Below, piece by piece: positions 1 to 8,321 of a DNA stretch of 8,527 nucleotides. How positions within the stretch are numbered: the first letter of the stretch is position 1; each line of letters starts with the position of its first letter. Below the pieces are notes generated by a model, which had not been told where the DNA came from, searched no databases, and saw only the letters and a program-made list of their open reading frames with translations. A program made the position numbers and the translations under genes. The DNA comes from Arcobacteraceae bacterium (GTDB taxonomy: Bacteria; Campylobacterota; Campylobacteria; Campylobacterales; Arcobacteraceae). Location: NCBI GenBank assembly GCA_023229945.1, contig JALNYH010000039.1, positions 1-8,527 on the forward strand, read 5' to 3'.

Positions 1-185
1 GATAATTTCTAAGCTGCCTGTGCGGCAGTGTACAACTCAGCAGTGATCTCATCTTCGGGCTTAGATTTCTAAGCTGCCTGTGCGGCAGTGTACACATTGC
101 AAGGTTATTTTAGTGGCGGATCTATTTTCTAAGCTGCCTGTGCGGCAGTGTACGCGTTAGCCCTGCTAAATGTATTTGCTCCCCA

Positions 186-213
186 TTTCTAAGCTGCCTG
201 TGCTGCAGTGTAC
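186..213 (-). repeat. Only variant CRISPR repeat (G to T at 204)
   Basis: This repeat reads TGTGCTGCAG where every other copy reads TGTGCGGCAG. The change is at plus-strand position 204. On the transcript it turns the last C of CTGCC into A, so the loop-closing C-G pair of the 5-bp stem is lost and the hairpin keeps four pairs. It is the 134th repeat from the leader. Repeat decay normally gathers at the leader-distal end, which agrees with a leader on the right. Reduced Cas6f processing here is an inference. Confidence 0.95.
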
Positions 214-633
214 TTCCCATAAACGTTACGCCCGGATCAAACGAGTTTCTAAGCTGCCTGTGCGGCAGTGTACTTTGTTTATCAGCATCTTGTTGCTCTT
301 TAGAATTTCTAAGCTGCCTGTGCGGCAGTGTACTAAAAGTCAAACTATGTATGTTTAGTTTTTGTTTTCTAAGCTGCCTGTGCGGCAGTGTACTTATAGA
401 GCCATCTCCAAACGCATAGCCATTTTTTCTAAGCTGCCTGTGCGGCAGTGTACTAATAGCTATAAAGAAAGTTGAGGGGCAGTTTTTTCTAAGCTGCCTG
501 TGCGGCAGTGTACCTAATGGGGATGGTTTGAAATAGCGCATTGGATTTCTAAGCTGCCTGTGCGGCAGTGTACTGTATTCTATTTGCGAAGGTAGTTCTA
601 TTTGTTTTCTAAGCTGCCTGTGCGGCAGTGTAC

Positions 634-788
634 ATCAATAGGCAGCTTGCCCTCACGATATATCTTTTTCTAAGCTGCCTGTGCGGCAGTGTACGATAAT
701 TCACTACTTAGAAGAGAAGACTTTTAATTTCTAAGCTGCCTGTGCGGCAGTGTACATACAACAATAAAAAGTTACGTCTTATGATTTT
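634..788 (-). other. Three consecutive 33-bp spacers
   Basis: The three spacers at 634-666, 695-727 and 756-788 are each 33 bp, giving three successive 61-bp periods where 60 bp is the norm. The other 33-bp spacers begin at 1777, 1898, 2259, 2380, 2561, 2802, 3163, 3944, 5205, 6046, 6647, 6888, 7249 and 7850. Length variation of one base is known for Cas1-Cas2/3 integration in type I-F. A run of three among 17 in 136 is only mildly unusual. Confidence 0.9.
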
Positions 789-3162
789 TTTCTAAGCTGC
801 CTGTGCGGCAGTGTACCGCAATTTTGAAGCAAAATAGAATTTTAGAGGTTTCTAAGCTGCCTGTGCGGCAGTGTACGTTAGCTTCCTAGAGCAAAAATAT
901 CGCGTGTTTTTCTAAGCTGCCTGTGCGGCAGTGTACACGATTGAAAATCTAAAACAAGCTTTTCGTTTTTTCTAAGCTGCCTGTGCGGCAGTGTACAAAT
1001 AATAGGGCTCGTTGGAGGTTATGGGAATTTTCTAAGCTGCCTGTGCGGCAGTGTACGAGAAGCACCATAAAGTATTCGACCCATTCATTTTCTAAGCTGC
1101 CTGTGCGGCAGTGTACCGTGTCTTCTGCAGTGTTGCCCGTGTGGATGCTTTCTAAGCTGCCTGTGCGGCAGTGTACGCAATTCTGTATCAAAATAAAAAC
1201 GATCATTATTTCTAAGCTGCCTGTGCGGCAGTGTACACAATGTTGGTATATCAAACATCGAATTATGATTTCTAAGCTGCCTGTGCGGCAGTGTACTAAA
1301 TCAGACATTTGGTGAGGTTTTTTAACGATTTCTAAGCTGCCTGTGCGGCAGTGTACAAAGAATTAAGTGTACTTCATCAGCTGTAAAATTTCTAAGCTGC
1401 CTGTGCGGCAGTGTACAGTAAGAAATGATTAACTTTAAAACAAAAACATTTCTAAGCTGCCTGTGCGGCAGTGTACGTAGTCGCTACTTTGTCTTGCATA
1501 GCCTGCATTTTCTAAGCTGCCTGTGCGGCAGTGTACCAATTAATGCAGATCAAACCTTATATTTATTTTTTCTAAGCTGCCTGTGCGGCAGTGTACCTTG
1601 CGACCGAGATCCCTATGGTCTTCGGTTTTTTCTAAGCTGCCTGTGCGGCAGTGTACGTATCAGCGGGCGTGTCCATCATAACATCTTTTTTCTAAGCTGC
1701 CTGTGCGGCAGTGTACTCTGCCGTTCTGCAAGGCTTCCTCTGCTCATCTTTCTAAGCTGCCTGTGCGGCAGTGTACTAGCTTATCTAGCGTCGTATCTAG
1801 CTCTGGCTCTTTCTAAGCTGCCTGTGCGGCAGTGTACGAAATACGACGTGACGATCGCCATCGACGAAATTTCTAAGCTGCCTGTGCGGCAGTGTACCAA
1901 CAACAACGCAAATATTCAGGAAAATTCATGTTTCTAAGCTGCCTGTGCGGCAGTGTACTGCCAGCCTGCATTCTTTGGATGTTTATAGAGTTTCTAAGCT
2001 GCCTGTGCGGCAGTGTACAACCGTGTAAGTCTGGATGGGAAAAGCTTTTGTTTCTAAGCTGCCTGTGCGGCAGTGTACAACTTTACGCATTACAAAATAA
2101 CTATAGAGGATTTCTAAGCTGCCTGTGCGGCAGTGTACCTTTTGACCCTGCTAAGTTTGTTTTAGGTTTGTTTCTAAGCTGCCTGTGCGGCAGTGTACTG
2201 ACGTTCGTTGTGCTTACGGTTTCAAAGCGTTTTCTAAGCTGCCTGTGCGGCAGTGTACGACACGGGTCGCGCTCATAGAAGACGTCATATATTTCTAAGC
2301 TGCCTGTGCGGCAGTGTACCAAGGCGGAGACGCTGCTGTCGATATGATGACTTTCTAAGCTGCCTGTGCGGCAGTGTACAATGAACTTAGCAGCACTCAA
2401 CAAAGCTACGGCTTTCTAAGCTGCCTGTGCGGCAGTGTACGAGGACGATCTTCGCACTCATCGCTTTGATGATTTCTAAGCTGCCTGTGCGGCAGTGTAC
2501 AGAGTGAATATAATTTCTAATCCCGATGGGCATTTCTAAGCTGCCTGTGCGGCAGTGTACGTGTAGTAGTTCCCTCATCATCAGGATTTTCTCTTTCTAA
2601 GCTGCCTGTGCGGCAGTGTACGGAGTCACTCCCGAACGTTAAAAAAAGGGTTATTTCTAAGCTGCCTGTGCGGCAGTGTACTGTGAAAGATCCGAGCGCA
2701 TATATCCCAAATATTTCTAAGCTGCCTGTGCGGCAGTGTACTGTCGTCTTCTTCTTCGGGGTCAGTTCCTGGATTTCTAAGCTGCCTGTGCGGCAGTGTA
2801 CTTAATTTTTCATTTTCGTTTACTGCTTTTGTTTTTTCTAAGCTGCCTGTGCGGCAGTGTACTTTTACAATCAATCACAGTATTAAATTTTAGATTTCTA
2901 AGCTGCCTGTGCGGCAGTGTACAAGTGTAAAAACATCAATAAACTCATCAGATGTTTCTAAGCTGCCTGTGCGGCAGTGTACTGGAGAAACACGATTTTA
3001 ATTTTAAAACTTTGTTTCTAAGCTGCCTGTGCGGCAGTGTACAAATCGCAATGAGACCAATCGCAATGCCACAATTTCTAAGCTGCCTGTGCGGCAGTGT
3101 ACAACTGAACAAAGATAAAAAATATTTTTTAGGTTTTCTAAGCTGCCTGTGCGGCAGTGTAC

Positions 3163-3195
3163 ATTAACATTACGGCTGTAATAGCTCCTTTGTTT
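3163..3195 (-). repeat. Duplicated spacer, older 33-bp copy (spacer 84)
   Basis: This spacer equals the one at 3824-3855 with one additional A at its plus-strand left end, the PAM-distal side. The neighbouring spacers of the two copies are unrelated and the lengths differ, so this looks like two separate integrations, not a copied array segment. In one minus-strand frame it encodes NKGAITAVML, a plausible piece of a conserved protein, though the frame is a guess. The spacer at 4005-4036 is its inverted homologue. Confidence 0.93.
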
Positions 3196-3823
3196 TTTCT
3201 AAGCTGCCTGTGCGGCAGTGTACTTATTTTGATCGAAAAGATACTGTTCTAGTTTTTTCTAAGCTGCCTGTGCGGCAGTGTACTTGAATTTTTGATCGGT
3301 TGCAGATATTAAAAATTTCTAAGCTGCCTGTGCGGCAGTGTACCCAGCTTGATAGTAATCTGTGCAGCGATCAAATTTCTAAGCTGCCTGTGCGGCAGTG
3401 TACCCCTCCTCTACTCAAATACCCTTAGCTTGCAATTTCTAAGCTGCCTGTGCGGCAGTGTACTTTTGTACTACTTTTTTGATATGGAATATTCTTTTCT
3501 AAGCTGCCTGTGCGGCAGTGTACAGTTTTTGGAGTACTCTCACCGAAACGATTACTTTCTAAGCTGCCTGTGCGGCAGTGTACATAAACGTCTGGAGGCG
3601 ATTTATATTCGTAGCTTTCTAAGCTGCCTGTGCGGCAGTGTACTCTTTGACCCCATTGAGAAACACTCAAATTATTTTCTAAGCTGCCTGTGCGGCAGTG
3701 TACATCAATAGTTAATGATCCTTCGGGCAACTCTTTTTCTAAGCTGCCTGTGCGGCAGTGTACCATTTCCCGCGGTGTCGTCGCGTTCTTCCATGTTTCT
3801 AAGCTGCCTGTGCGGCAGTGTAC

Positions 3824-3855
3824 TTAACATTACGGCTGTAATAGCTCCTTTGTTT
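3824..3855 (-). repeat. Duplicated spacer, newer 32-bp copy (spacer 73)
   Basis: All 32 bases match positions 3164-3195 of the older copy, 11 repeat units further from the leader. The left-hand boundary differs by one base between the copies, as expected if Cas1-Cas2/3 trimmed the PAM-distal end differently in two events. The repeats on either side are canonical. Confidence 0.93.
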
Positions 3856-4004
3856 TTTCTAAGCTGCCTGTGCGGCAGTGTACCGTATCGCCTCTTCAAC
3901 TTGCCCAGCTCTTAGTTTCTAAGCTGCCTGTGCGGCAGTGTACAAAAATAGCTTTAAGTGTACTTTGGATAATCTCTTTCTAAGCTGCCTGTGCGGCAGT
4001 GTAC

Positions 4005-4036
4005 GAACAAAGGAGCTATTATAGCCGTGACATTAA
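4005..4036 (-). repeat. Inverted, diverged homologue of the duplicated spacer (spacer 70)
   Basis: The plus strand of this spacer aligns end to end with the minus strand of 3824-3855 at 27 of 32 positions; AACAAAGGAGCTATTA is common to both. Read in the matching frame it encodes NKGAIIAVTL against NKGAITAVML, so the differences include one silent change and conservative-looking replacements. This is the pattern of homologous genes in related elements. The crRNA from this spacer would pair with the opposite strand from the crRNAs of the other two copies. Confidence 0.85.
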
Positions 4037-5024
4037 TTTCTAAGCTGCCTGTGCGGCAGTGTACAGGCGATGGGTGTGTATCTCGCGGCGGTTATTTTTC
4101 TAAGCTGCCTGTGCGGCAGTGTACGCCAAATTCGTCTATCGTGTAGTAGCTCGCTTTTTCTAAGCTGCCTGTGCGGCAGTGTACAAAACAGACAATGTCG
4201 AGATAGAAATAGATTTTTTCTAAGCTGCCTGTGCGGCAGTGTACATAACCTCAGCGGCTTGTAGATTTATCCCAGTTTTCTAAGCTGCCTGTGCGGCAGT
4301 GTACGTAAAGCACCGCATTTTCTTCTACAAGCTGATTTTCTAAGCTGCCTGTGCGGCAGTGTACATAAACCCGTAAACACCGTCAAGCATTTAGACTTTC
4401 TAAGCTGCCTGTGCGGCAGTGTACTTCATAGCAAGCGGCTTATCGCTCTTTGGTGCTTTCTAAGCTGCCTGTGCGGCAGTGTACATTTGGCGGGTTAGAA
4501 TGATTTTACTGTTTAATTTCTAAGCTGCCTGTGCGGCAGTGTACAAAAAGCTAACGATTTCCGCCTCATCCATTGCTTTCTAAGCTGCCTGTGCGGCAGT
4601 GTACGTTGGAGCCGTAAAGCCTAACACATTTACATATTTCTAAGCTGCCTGTGCGGCAGTGTACCGATTGTGAATATTTCCAGTGAGTTTTGTGTATTTC
4701 TAAGCTGCCTGTGCGGCAGTGTACTCGATACTGCAAGAGATGAAGCCTTTTACGGGTTTCTAAGCTGCCTGTGCGGCAGTGTACAGCTGGTGAAAAACAT
4801 TCTCAAGCTTCACAGTTTTCTAAGCTGCCTGTGCGGCAGTGTACTCTTAAGAAGTCCTCATAATCCGCCGAGTTTTTTTCTAAGCTGCCTGTGCGGCAGT
4901 GTACAATTCCACCTTTTTCAAAAACTCCGCTAGTTCTTTCTAAGCTGCCTGTGCGGCAGTGTACTTACTATCTTGTCGTGAACATCTCTTTGATATTTTC
5001 TAAGCTGCCTGTGCGGCAGTGTAC

Positions 5025-5056
5025 GTTAAAAATCGCGAGTCCCGAGAGGGTCTGAC
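5025..5056 (-). repeat. Spacer overlapping 6647-6679 on the opposite strand (spacer 53)
   Basis: The last 14 bases, CGAGAGGGTCTGAC (5043-5056), are the reverse complement of 6665-6678. In the other spacer the base pair following this segment, read in this spacer's orientation, is GG. That is the PAM position for this protospacer, and GG after the plus-strand spacer equals 5'-CC on the crRNA-like strand, the known type I-F PAM. This is a prediction of the target flank made from the array alone. Confidence 0.75.
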
Positions 5057-6646
5057 TTTCTAAGCTGCCTGTGCGGCAGTGTACACAACGAGCAGCTAGA
5101 AGTTATGGAGCTTATGTTTCTAAGCTGCCTGTGCGGCAGTGTACATAAGGATAGCATTGTTACTGTATTGATTATATTTCTAAGCTGCCTGTGCGGCAGT
5201 GTACAAATAAAAGTCACGGAGCTTGCCGAATTTTTAGTTTCTAAGCTGCCTGTGCGGCAGTGTACGCTCACTTTTTGCCGCTTCAATTTCACTTTTTTTT
5301 CTAAGCTGCCTGTGCGGCAGTGTACGCAGCATAAGAGCCGTTCCGCCCTCAGGTAGTTTTCTAAGCTGCCTGTGCGGCAGTGTACATTTAAATTTTTTTC
5401 TATATTTTCAACATCAGTTTCTAAGCTGCCTGTGCGGCAGTGTACAACTATCGTATCTAAAATTGCCATAATACCAATTTCTAAGCTGCCTGTGCGGCAG
5501 TGTACATGGATGTTTAGATTCTCAGAATAATTGGAACTTTCTAAGCTGCCTGTGCGGCAGTGTACAATTTCGTTTTAATGCTCGCGGGTATGCTTACTTT
5601 CTAAGCTGCCTGTGCGGCAGTGTACTGATATTATTATCTTCTCCCTCTTCTTCGTTTTTTCTAAGCTGCCTGTGCGGCAGTGTACTAACCTCTTCACAGC
5701 TTTGGAGGTGCATGCAATTTCTAAGCTGCCTGTGCGGCAGTGTACACTTCCTTGCTGCCTGACGGGTTCTGGACTTTTTTCTAAGCTGCCTGTGCGGCAG
5801 TGTACGTTCTTGTAAACTCCCTTGTACCCCTCCAGAATTTCTAAGCTGCCTGTGCGGCAGTGTACTTTTTATTTCATCAAATACTTCTTTTGGTGGTTTT
5901 CTAAGCTGCCTGTGCGGCAGTGTACAAGTATCATTTCTAACGACTGTGGTCATGACTTTTCTAAGCTGCCTGTGCGGCAGTGTACGCTCAGATGAAATGA
6001 ATTGTTCGGCAATTTCTTTTCTAAGCTGCCTGTGCGGCAGTGTACTTCCAAATCTTCACGGTTCGGAAAATCTGGCGTTTTCTAAGCTGCCTGTGCGGCA
6101 GTGTACTTTATTCGTTTTTTTATCTTCAGTTTCTACGGTTTCTAAGCTGCCTGTGCGGCAGTGTACTGAAGCAATAACACTAATGAAAGAGAGAGAATTT
6201 TCTAAGCTGCCTGTGCGGCAGTGTACGTTCGCCCATCTCAAGATTTGAAAAGAACGATTTTCTAAGCTGCCTGTGCGGCAGTGTACTGTCTTTAAATAAA
6301 GCTGATGGCTTCATAGTATTTCTAAGCTGCCTGTGCGGCAGTGTACGCGTGTCTTTGTGAAACTCCTAGAGTTATTGATTTCTAAGCTGCCTGTGCGGCA
6401 GTGTACGTCTTCATCTACTCTCCTTTTTCACTTTTCGTTTTCTAAGCTGCCTGTGCGGCAGTGTACCAACCGCAATATTTCAGAGTTCGGTTTCTATTTT
6501 TCTAAGCTGCCTGTGCGGCAGTGTACTTTTATTAGAGATTGAAACAATTAAATTTTACTTTCTAAGCTGCCTGTGCGGCAGTGTACTTAGTAATTCTTCA
6601 AAAACTTCATTTTTCATCTTTCTAAGCTGCCTGTGCGGCAGTGTAC

Positions 6647-6679
6647 TTTGTACGGTAGTCAGCCGTCAGACCCTCTCGC
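6647..6679 (-). repeat. Spacer overlapping 5025-5056 on the opposite strand (spacer 26)
   Basis: GTCAGACCCTCTCG at 6665-6678 is the reverse complement of the end of spacer 53. Beyond this shared segment spacer 53 reads GGAC (as its complement), so a GG would follow position 6678 in that target, again fitting the PAM. The final base of this 33-bp spacer (C at 6679) does not match that G, so either the target differs by one base or the extra base came from imprecise integration. Confidence 0.72.
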
Positions 6680-6767
6680 TTTCTAAGCTGCCTGTGCGGC
6701 AGTGTACGGTGGGCGGTTTGAGCGGGGCGGTGATGTTTTTTTCTAAGCTGCCTGTGCGGCAGTGTAC

Positions 6768-6859
6768 GTCACGGAAAAAGGCTTCACTGTGAAGCTAGAT
6801 TTCTAAGCTGCCTGTGCGGCAGTGTACTGCAGGTTCCAGATGCAGCCTGCATGGTGTGC
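6768..6859 (-). other. Two adjacent spacers with perfect short palindromes
   Basis: The spacer at 6768-6799 contains GCTTCAC-T-GTGAAGC (6781-6795), a 7-bp inverted repeat. The next spacer, 6828-6859, contains ATGCAG-C-CTGCAT (6840-6852), a 6-bp inverted repeat. The one-base centres are too tight for full stems in RNA, so partial hairpins are more likely. Such palindromes are typical of operators and other dyad sites in mobile elements, but the targets are unknown. Confidence 0.7.
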
Positions 6860-6948
6860 TTTCTAAGCTGCCTGTGCGGCAGTGTACAGCGAAGGTGAGC
6901 ACTATCGGATGACTTTGTACTTTCTAAGCTGCCTGTGCGGCAGTGTAC

Positions 6949-6980
6949 AAAAGAAATCGTTTTTGGCGGTTTCTTTTAGC
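6949..6980 (-). repeat. Hairpin-forming duplicated spacer, older copy (spacer 21)
   Basis: This spacer is identical over 32 bp to 7370-7401. Its arms at 6949-6959 and 6967-6977 are inverted repeats matching at 10 of 11 positions around a 7-base centre (TTTTTGG). In crRNA form the spacer would fold on itself, which could compete with target pairing. The composition, an A/T-rich stem ending in a T-rich arm, suggests a terminator or other dyad region in the target. Flanking spacers differ between the two copies. Confidence 0.92.
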
Positions 6981-7248
6981 TTTCTAAGCTGCCTGTGCGG
7001 CAGTGTACTTAGGACCTATGGGAAAAACAGGGTTTAGTATTTTCTAAGCTGCCTGTGCGGCAGTGTACTATTTTGCATCTTCACTCCCCCGCACTTTTTT
7101 TTTCTAAGCTGCCTGTGCGGCAGTGTACAACAAAAGAGCGTATGAGCGTGAACTTATGGCTTTCTAAGCTGCCTGTGCGGCAGTGTACATCTTGGGCTAA
7201 CGTCAAAATACCTCTCATCTTTTCTAAGCTGCCTGTGCGGCAGTGTAC

Positions 7249-7281
7249 AACGATTTCTTTTTCTCATGTCGCGCTCGAATT
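7249..7281 (-). repeat. Spacer overlapping the hairpin spacer on the opposite strand (spacer 16)
   Basis: The first 13 bases, AACGATTTCTTTT (7249-7261), are the reverse complement of the first 13 bases of 6949-6980 and of 7370-7401. The shared segment sits at the PAM-distal end of both spacers, so the two protospacers would overlap tail to tail on opposite strands. It lies between the two copies in acquisition order. The overlap is A/T-rich, so chance is not excluded. Confidence 0.55.
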
Positions 7282-7369
7282 TTTCTAAGCTGCCTGTGCG
7301 GCAGTGTACGGGGATGCGGTTGCGCTTAAATACGAGAGCGATTTCTAAGCTGCCTGTGCGGCAGTGTAC

Positions 7370-7401
7370 AAAAGAAATCGTTTTTGGCGGTTTCTTTTAG
7401 C
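7370..7401 (-). repeat. Hairpin-forming duplicated spacer, newer copy (spacer 14)
   Basis: An exact 32-bp copy of the spacer at 6949-6980, seven repeat units closer to the leader. Its arms are at 7370-7380 and 7388-7398. Because neither neighbour is duplicated, a second acquisition of the same protospacer or a single-unit recombination are both possible; the sequence does not decide between them. Confidence 0.92.
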
Positions 7402-8235
7402 TTTCTAAGCTGCCTGTGCGGCAGTGTACAAGCAAAATACATAGGGGAACTATGGGCAAGCTTTCTAAGCTGCCTGTGCGGCAGTGTACCTACCAACCGC
7501 AATACGGGCAAAATCCGCAAATTTCTAAGCTGCCTGTGCGGCAGTGTACTTATCGAATTTTACATACAAGGATAACACATGTTTCTAAGCTGCCTGTGCG
7601 GCAGTGTACGTTTGGTTGTGGGAAGATATTAATAGCGAATATTTCTAAGCTGCCTGTGCGGCAGTGTACGCGATTTCGTGCATCCGAGAGCGACACCATA
7701 GTTTCTAAGCTGCCTGTGCGGCAGTGTACTTGCGTGTTATCATCGATCGCAGCTTCTAGGATTTCTAAGCTGCCTGTGCGGCAGTGTACAAAGCGGCATG
7801 TTTTCAAAAGTTGTTGCACTTTTTCTAAGCTGCCTGTGCGGCAGTGTACATTAACGGGCTTGTCCCTCTCATCTAAGGTTATTTTCTAAGCTGCCTGTGC
7901 GGCAGTGTACAAAAGCTTTTTAACCTCTTTGAATTTTTCATCTTTCTAAGCTGCCTGTGCGGCAGTGTACATTTATTTTTTGAATGTGAAACGGATATTT
8001 CTTTTCTAAGCTGCCTGTGCGGCAGTGTACGAGCAGACACAATAGAATCAACATTTTGTTCATTTCTAAGCTGCCTGTGCGGCAGTGTACCGTTTGGGAT
8101 ACATTCGTTACGAGTTACAAGATTTCTAAGCTGCCTGTGCGGCAGTGTACAGAATTAGACAAAGGAGACACAAGAGCAGAAATTTCTAAGCTGCCTGTGC
8201 GGCAGTGTACAACAAAATAATCTTTGCAAAAACCT

Positions 8236-8266
8236 ATTTTATCGGGTTTATCAACTATTTTTGCAA
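8236..8266 (-). promoter_or_regulatory. Tentative promoter for the pre-crRNA
   Basis: On the minus strand TTGCAA (8261-8266) could act as a -35 element and TAAAAT (8236-8241) as a -10 element, with a 19-bp spacer. Transcription would then begin near 8229, about 20 bp ahead of the first repeat. The spacing is longer than ideal and the region is AT-rich, so other pairings are possible. The IHF-like site falls between the two hexamers. Confidence 0.3.
8249..8261 (+). promoter_or_regulatory. Probable IHF binding site in the leader
   Basis: TATCAACTATTTT matches the IHF consensus WATCAANNNNTTR at 8 of its 9 defined positions; only the last is off. It lies 38 bp outside the leader-proximal repeat, in AT-rich DNA with a nearby T8 tract. 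IHF bends the leader during spacer integration in type I-E and type I-F systems, so both place and sequence fit. It also implies a proteobacterial host, since IHF is proteobacterial. A chance match in AT-rich DNA is the main alternative. Confidence 0.55.
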
Positions 8267-8321
8267 TTTTACCCTTTTTTTTACCTATTCTCGCCGATGC
8301 CCTAAAATAGGCACGTTCTAT

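Larger units (their letters stand above)
1..8210 (-). CRISPR. Type I-F CRISPR array, 137 repeats, truncated at the left edge
   Basis: A 28-bp repeat recurs every 60 or 61 bp from 6-33 to 8183-8210, giving 137 repeats and 136 full spacers (119 of 32 bp, 17 of 33 bp). By eye 136 repeats are identical; the copy at 186-213 has one change. Read on the minus strand, each repeat starts GTACA, has a CTGCC/GGCAG stem with a GCACA loop, and ends CTTAGAAA. This is the known Cas6f (Csy4) substrate layout: cleavage after the 3' side of the stem would leave CUUAGAAA as an 8-nt crRNA 5' handle. The 28/32 geometry and the stem are characteristic of type I-F. The leader lies at the high-coordinate end, so spacer 1 (newest) is 8151-8182. 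Bases 1-5 are the end of another spacer, so the true length is greater. No spacer target can be named without a search. Confidence 0.98.
8211..8321 (-). promoter_or_regulatory. CRISPR leader region
   Basis: This 111-bp AT-rich stretch lies between the leader-proximal repeat (8183-8210) and the stop codon of the neighbouring gene, and contains no open frame of note. It includes a T8 tract (8275-8282), TTTGCAA twice (8223-8229, 8260-8266), CCTATT twice (8233-8238, 8284-8289), and an inverted pair CCTATTTTA (8233-8241) and TAAAATAGG (8303-8311). Leaders drive pre-crRNA transcription and direct integration at the first repeat. The role follows from position and composition; the exact outer boundary is not visible. 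Confidence 0.8.

Noticed and set aside
3224..3375. TTTGATCG in three consecutive spacers (one inverted)
   Set aside because: An 8-bp AT-rich word in three spacers is not significant and longer alignment needs several gaps.
1357..3976. TTAAGTGTACTT shared by spacers 1357-1388 and 3944-3976
   Set aside because: A 12-bp match between two of 136 AT-rich spacers is close to what chance gives; flanks do not align and no PAM is implied.
2561..4156. GTGTAGTAG shared by spacers 2561-2593 and 4125-4156
   Set aside because: The similarity fades quickly and the bases after the shared part do not supply a GG at the expected PAM position.
2501..5957. ATTTCTAA inside spacers 2501-2532 and 5926-5957, resembling the repeat start
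   Set aside because: Only seven repeat bases are matched and the 60/61-bp period is unbroken, so these are not decayed repeats.
6467..7521. CAACCGCAATA shared by spacers 6467-6498 and 7490-7521
   Set aside because: An 11-bp match is expected by chance among this many spacers, and the flanking bases diverge at once.
122..8220. Many open frames of 60-170 codons on both strands across the array
   Set aside because: They are translations of the stop-free repeat (recurring SKLPVRQCT, FLSCLCGSV, TLPHRQLRK/N and VHCRTGSLE) joined by spacers. They have no consistent ribosome sites and no protein-like variation.
2622..8282. ACCCTTTTTTT common to the leader and the complement of spacer 2622-2653, as possible self-targeting
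   Set aside because: The match is a homopolymer run plus a few bases and does not extend.
8270..8321. Intrinsic terminator after the partial gene
   Set aside because: CCTATTTTAGG (8301-8311) can form only a very short stem and is not followed by a T tract on the minus strand.
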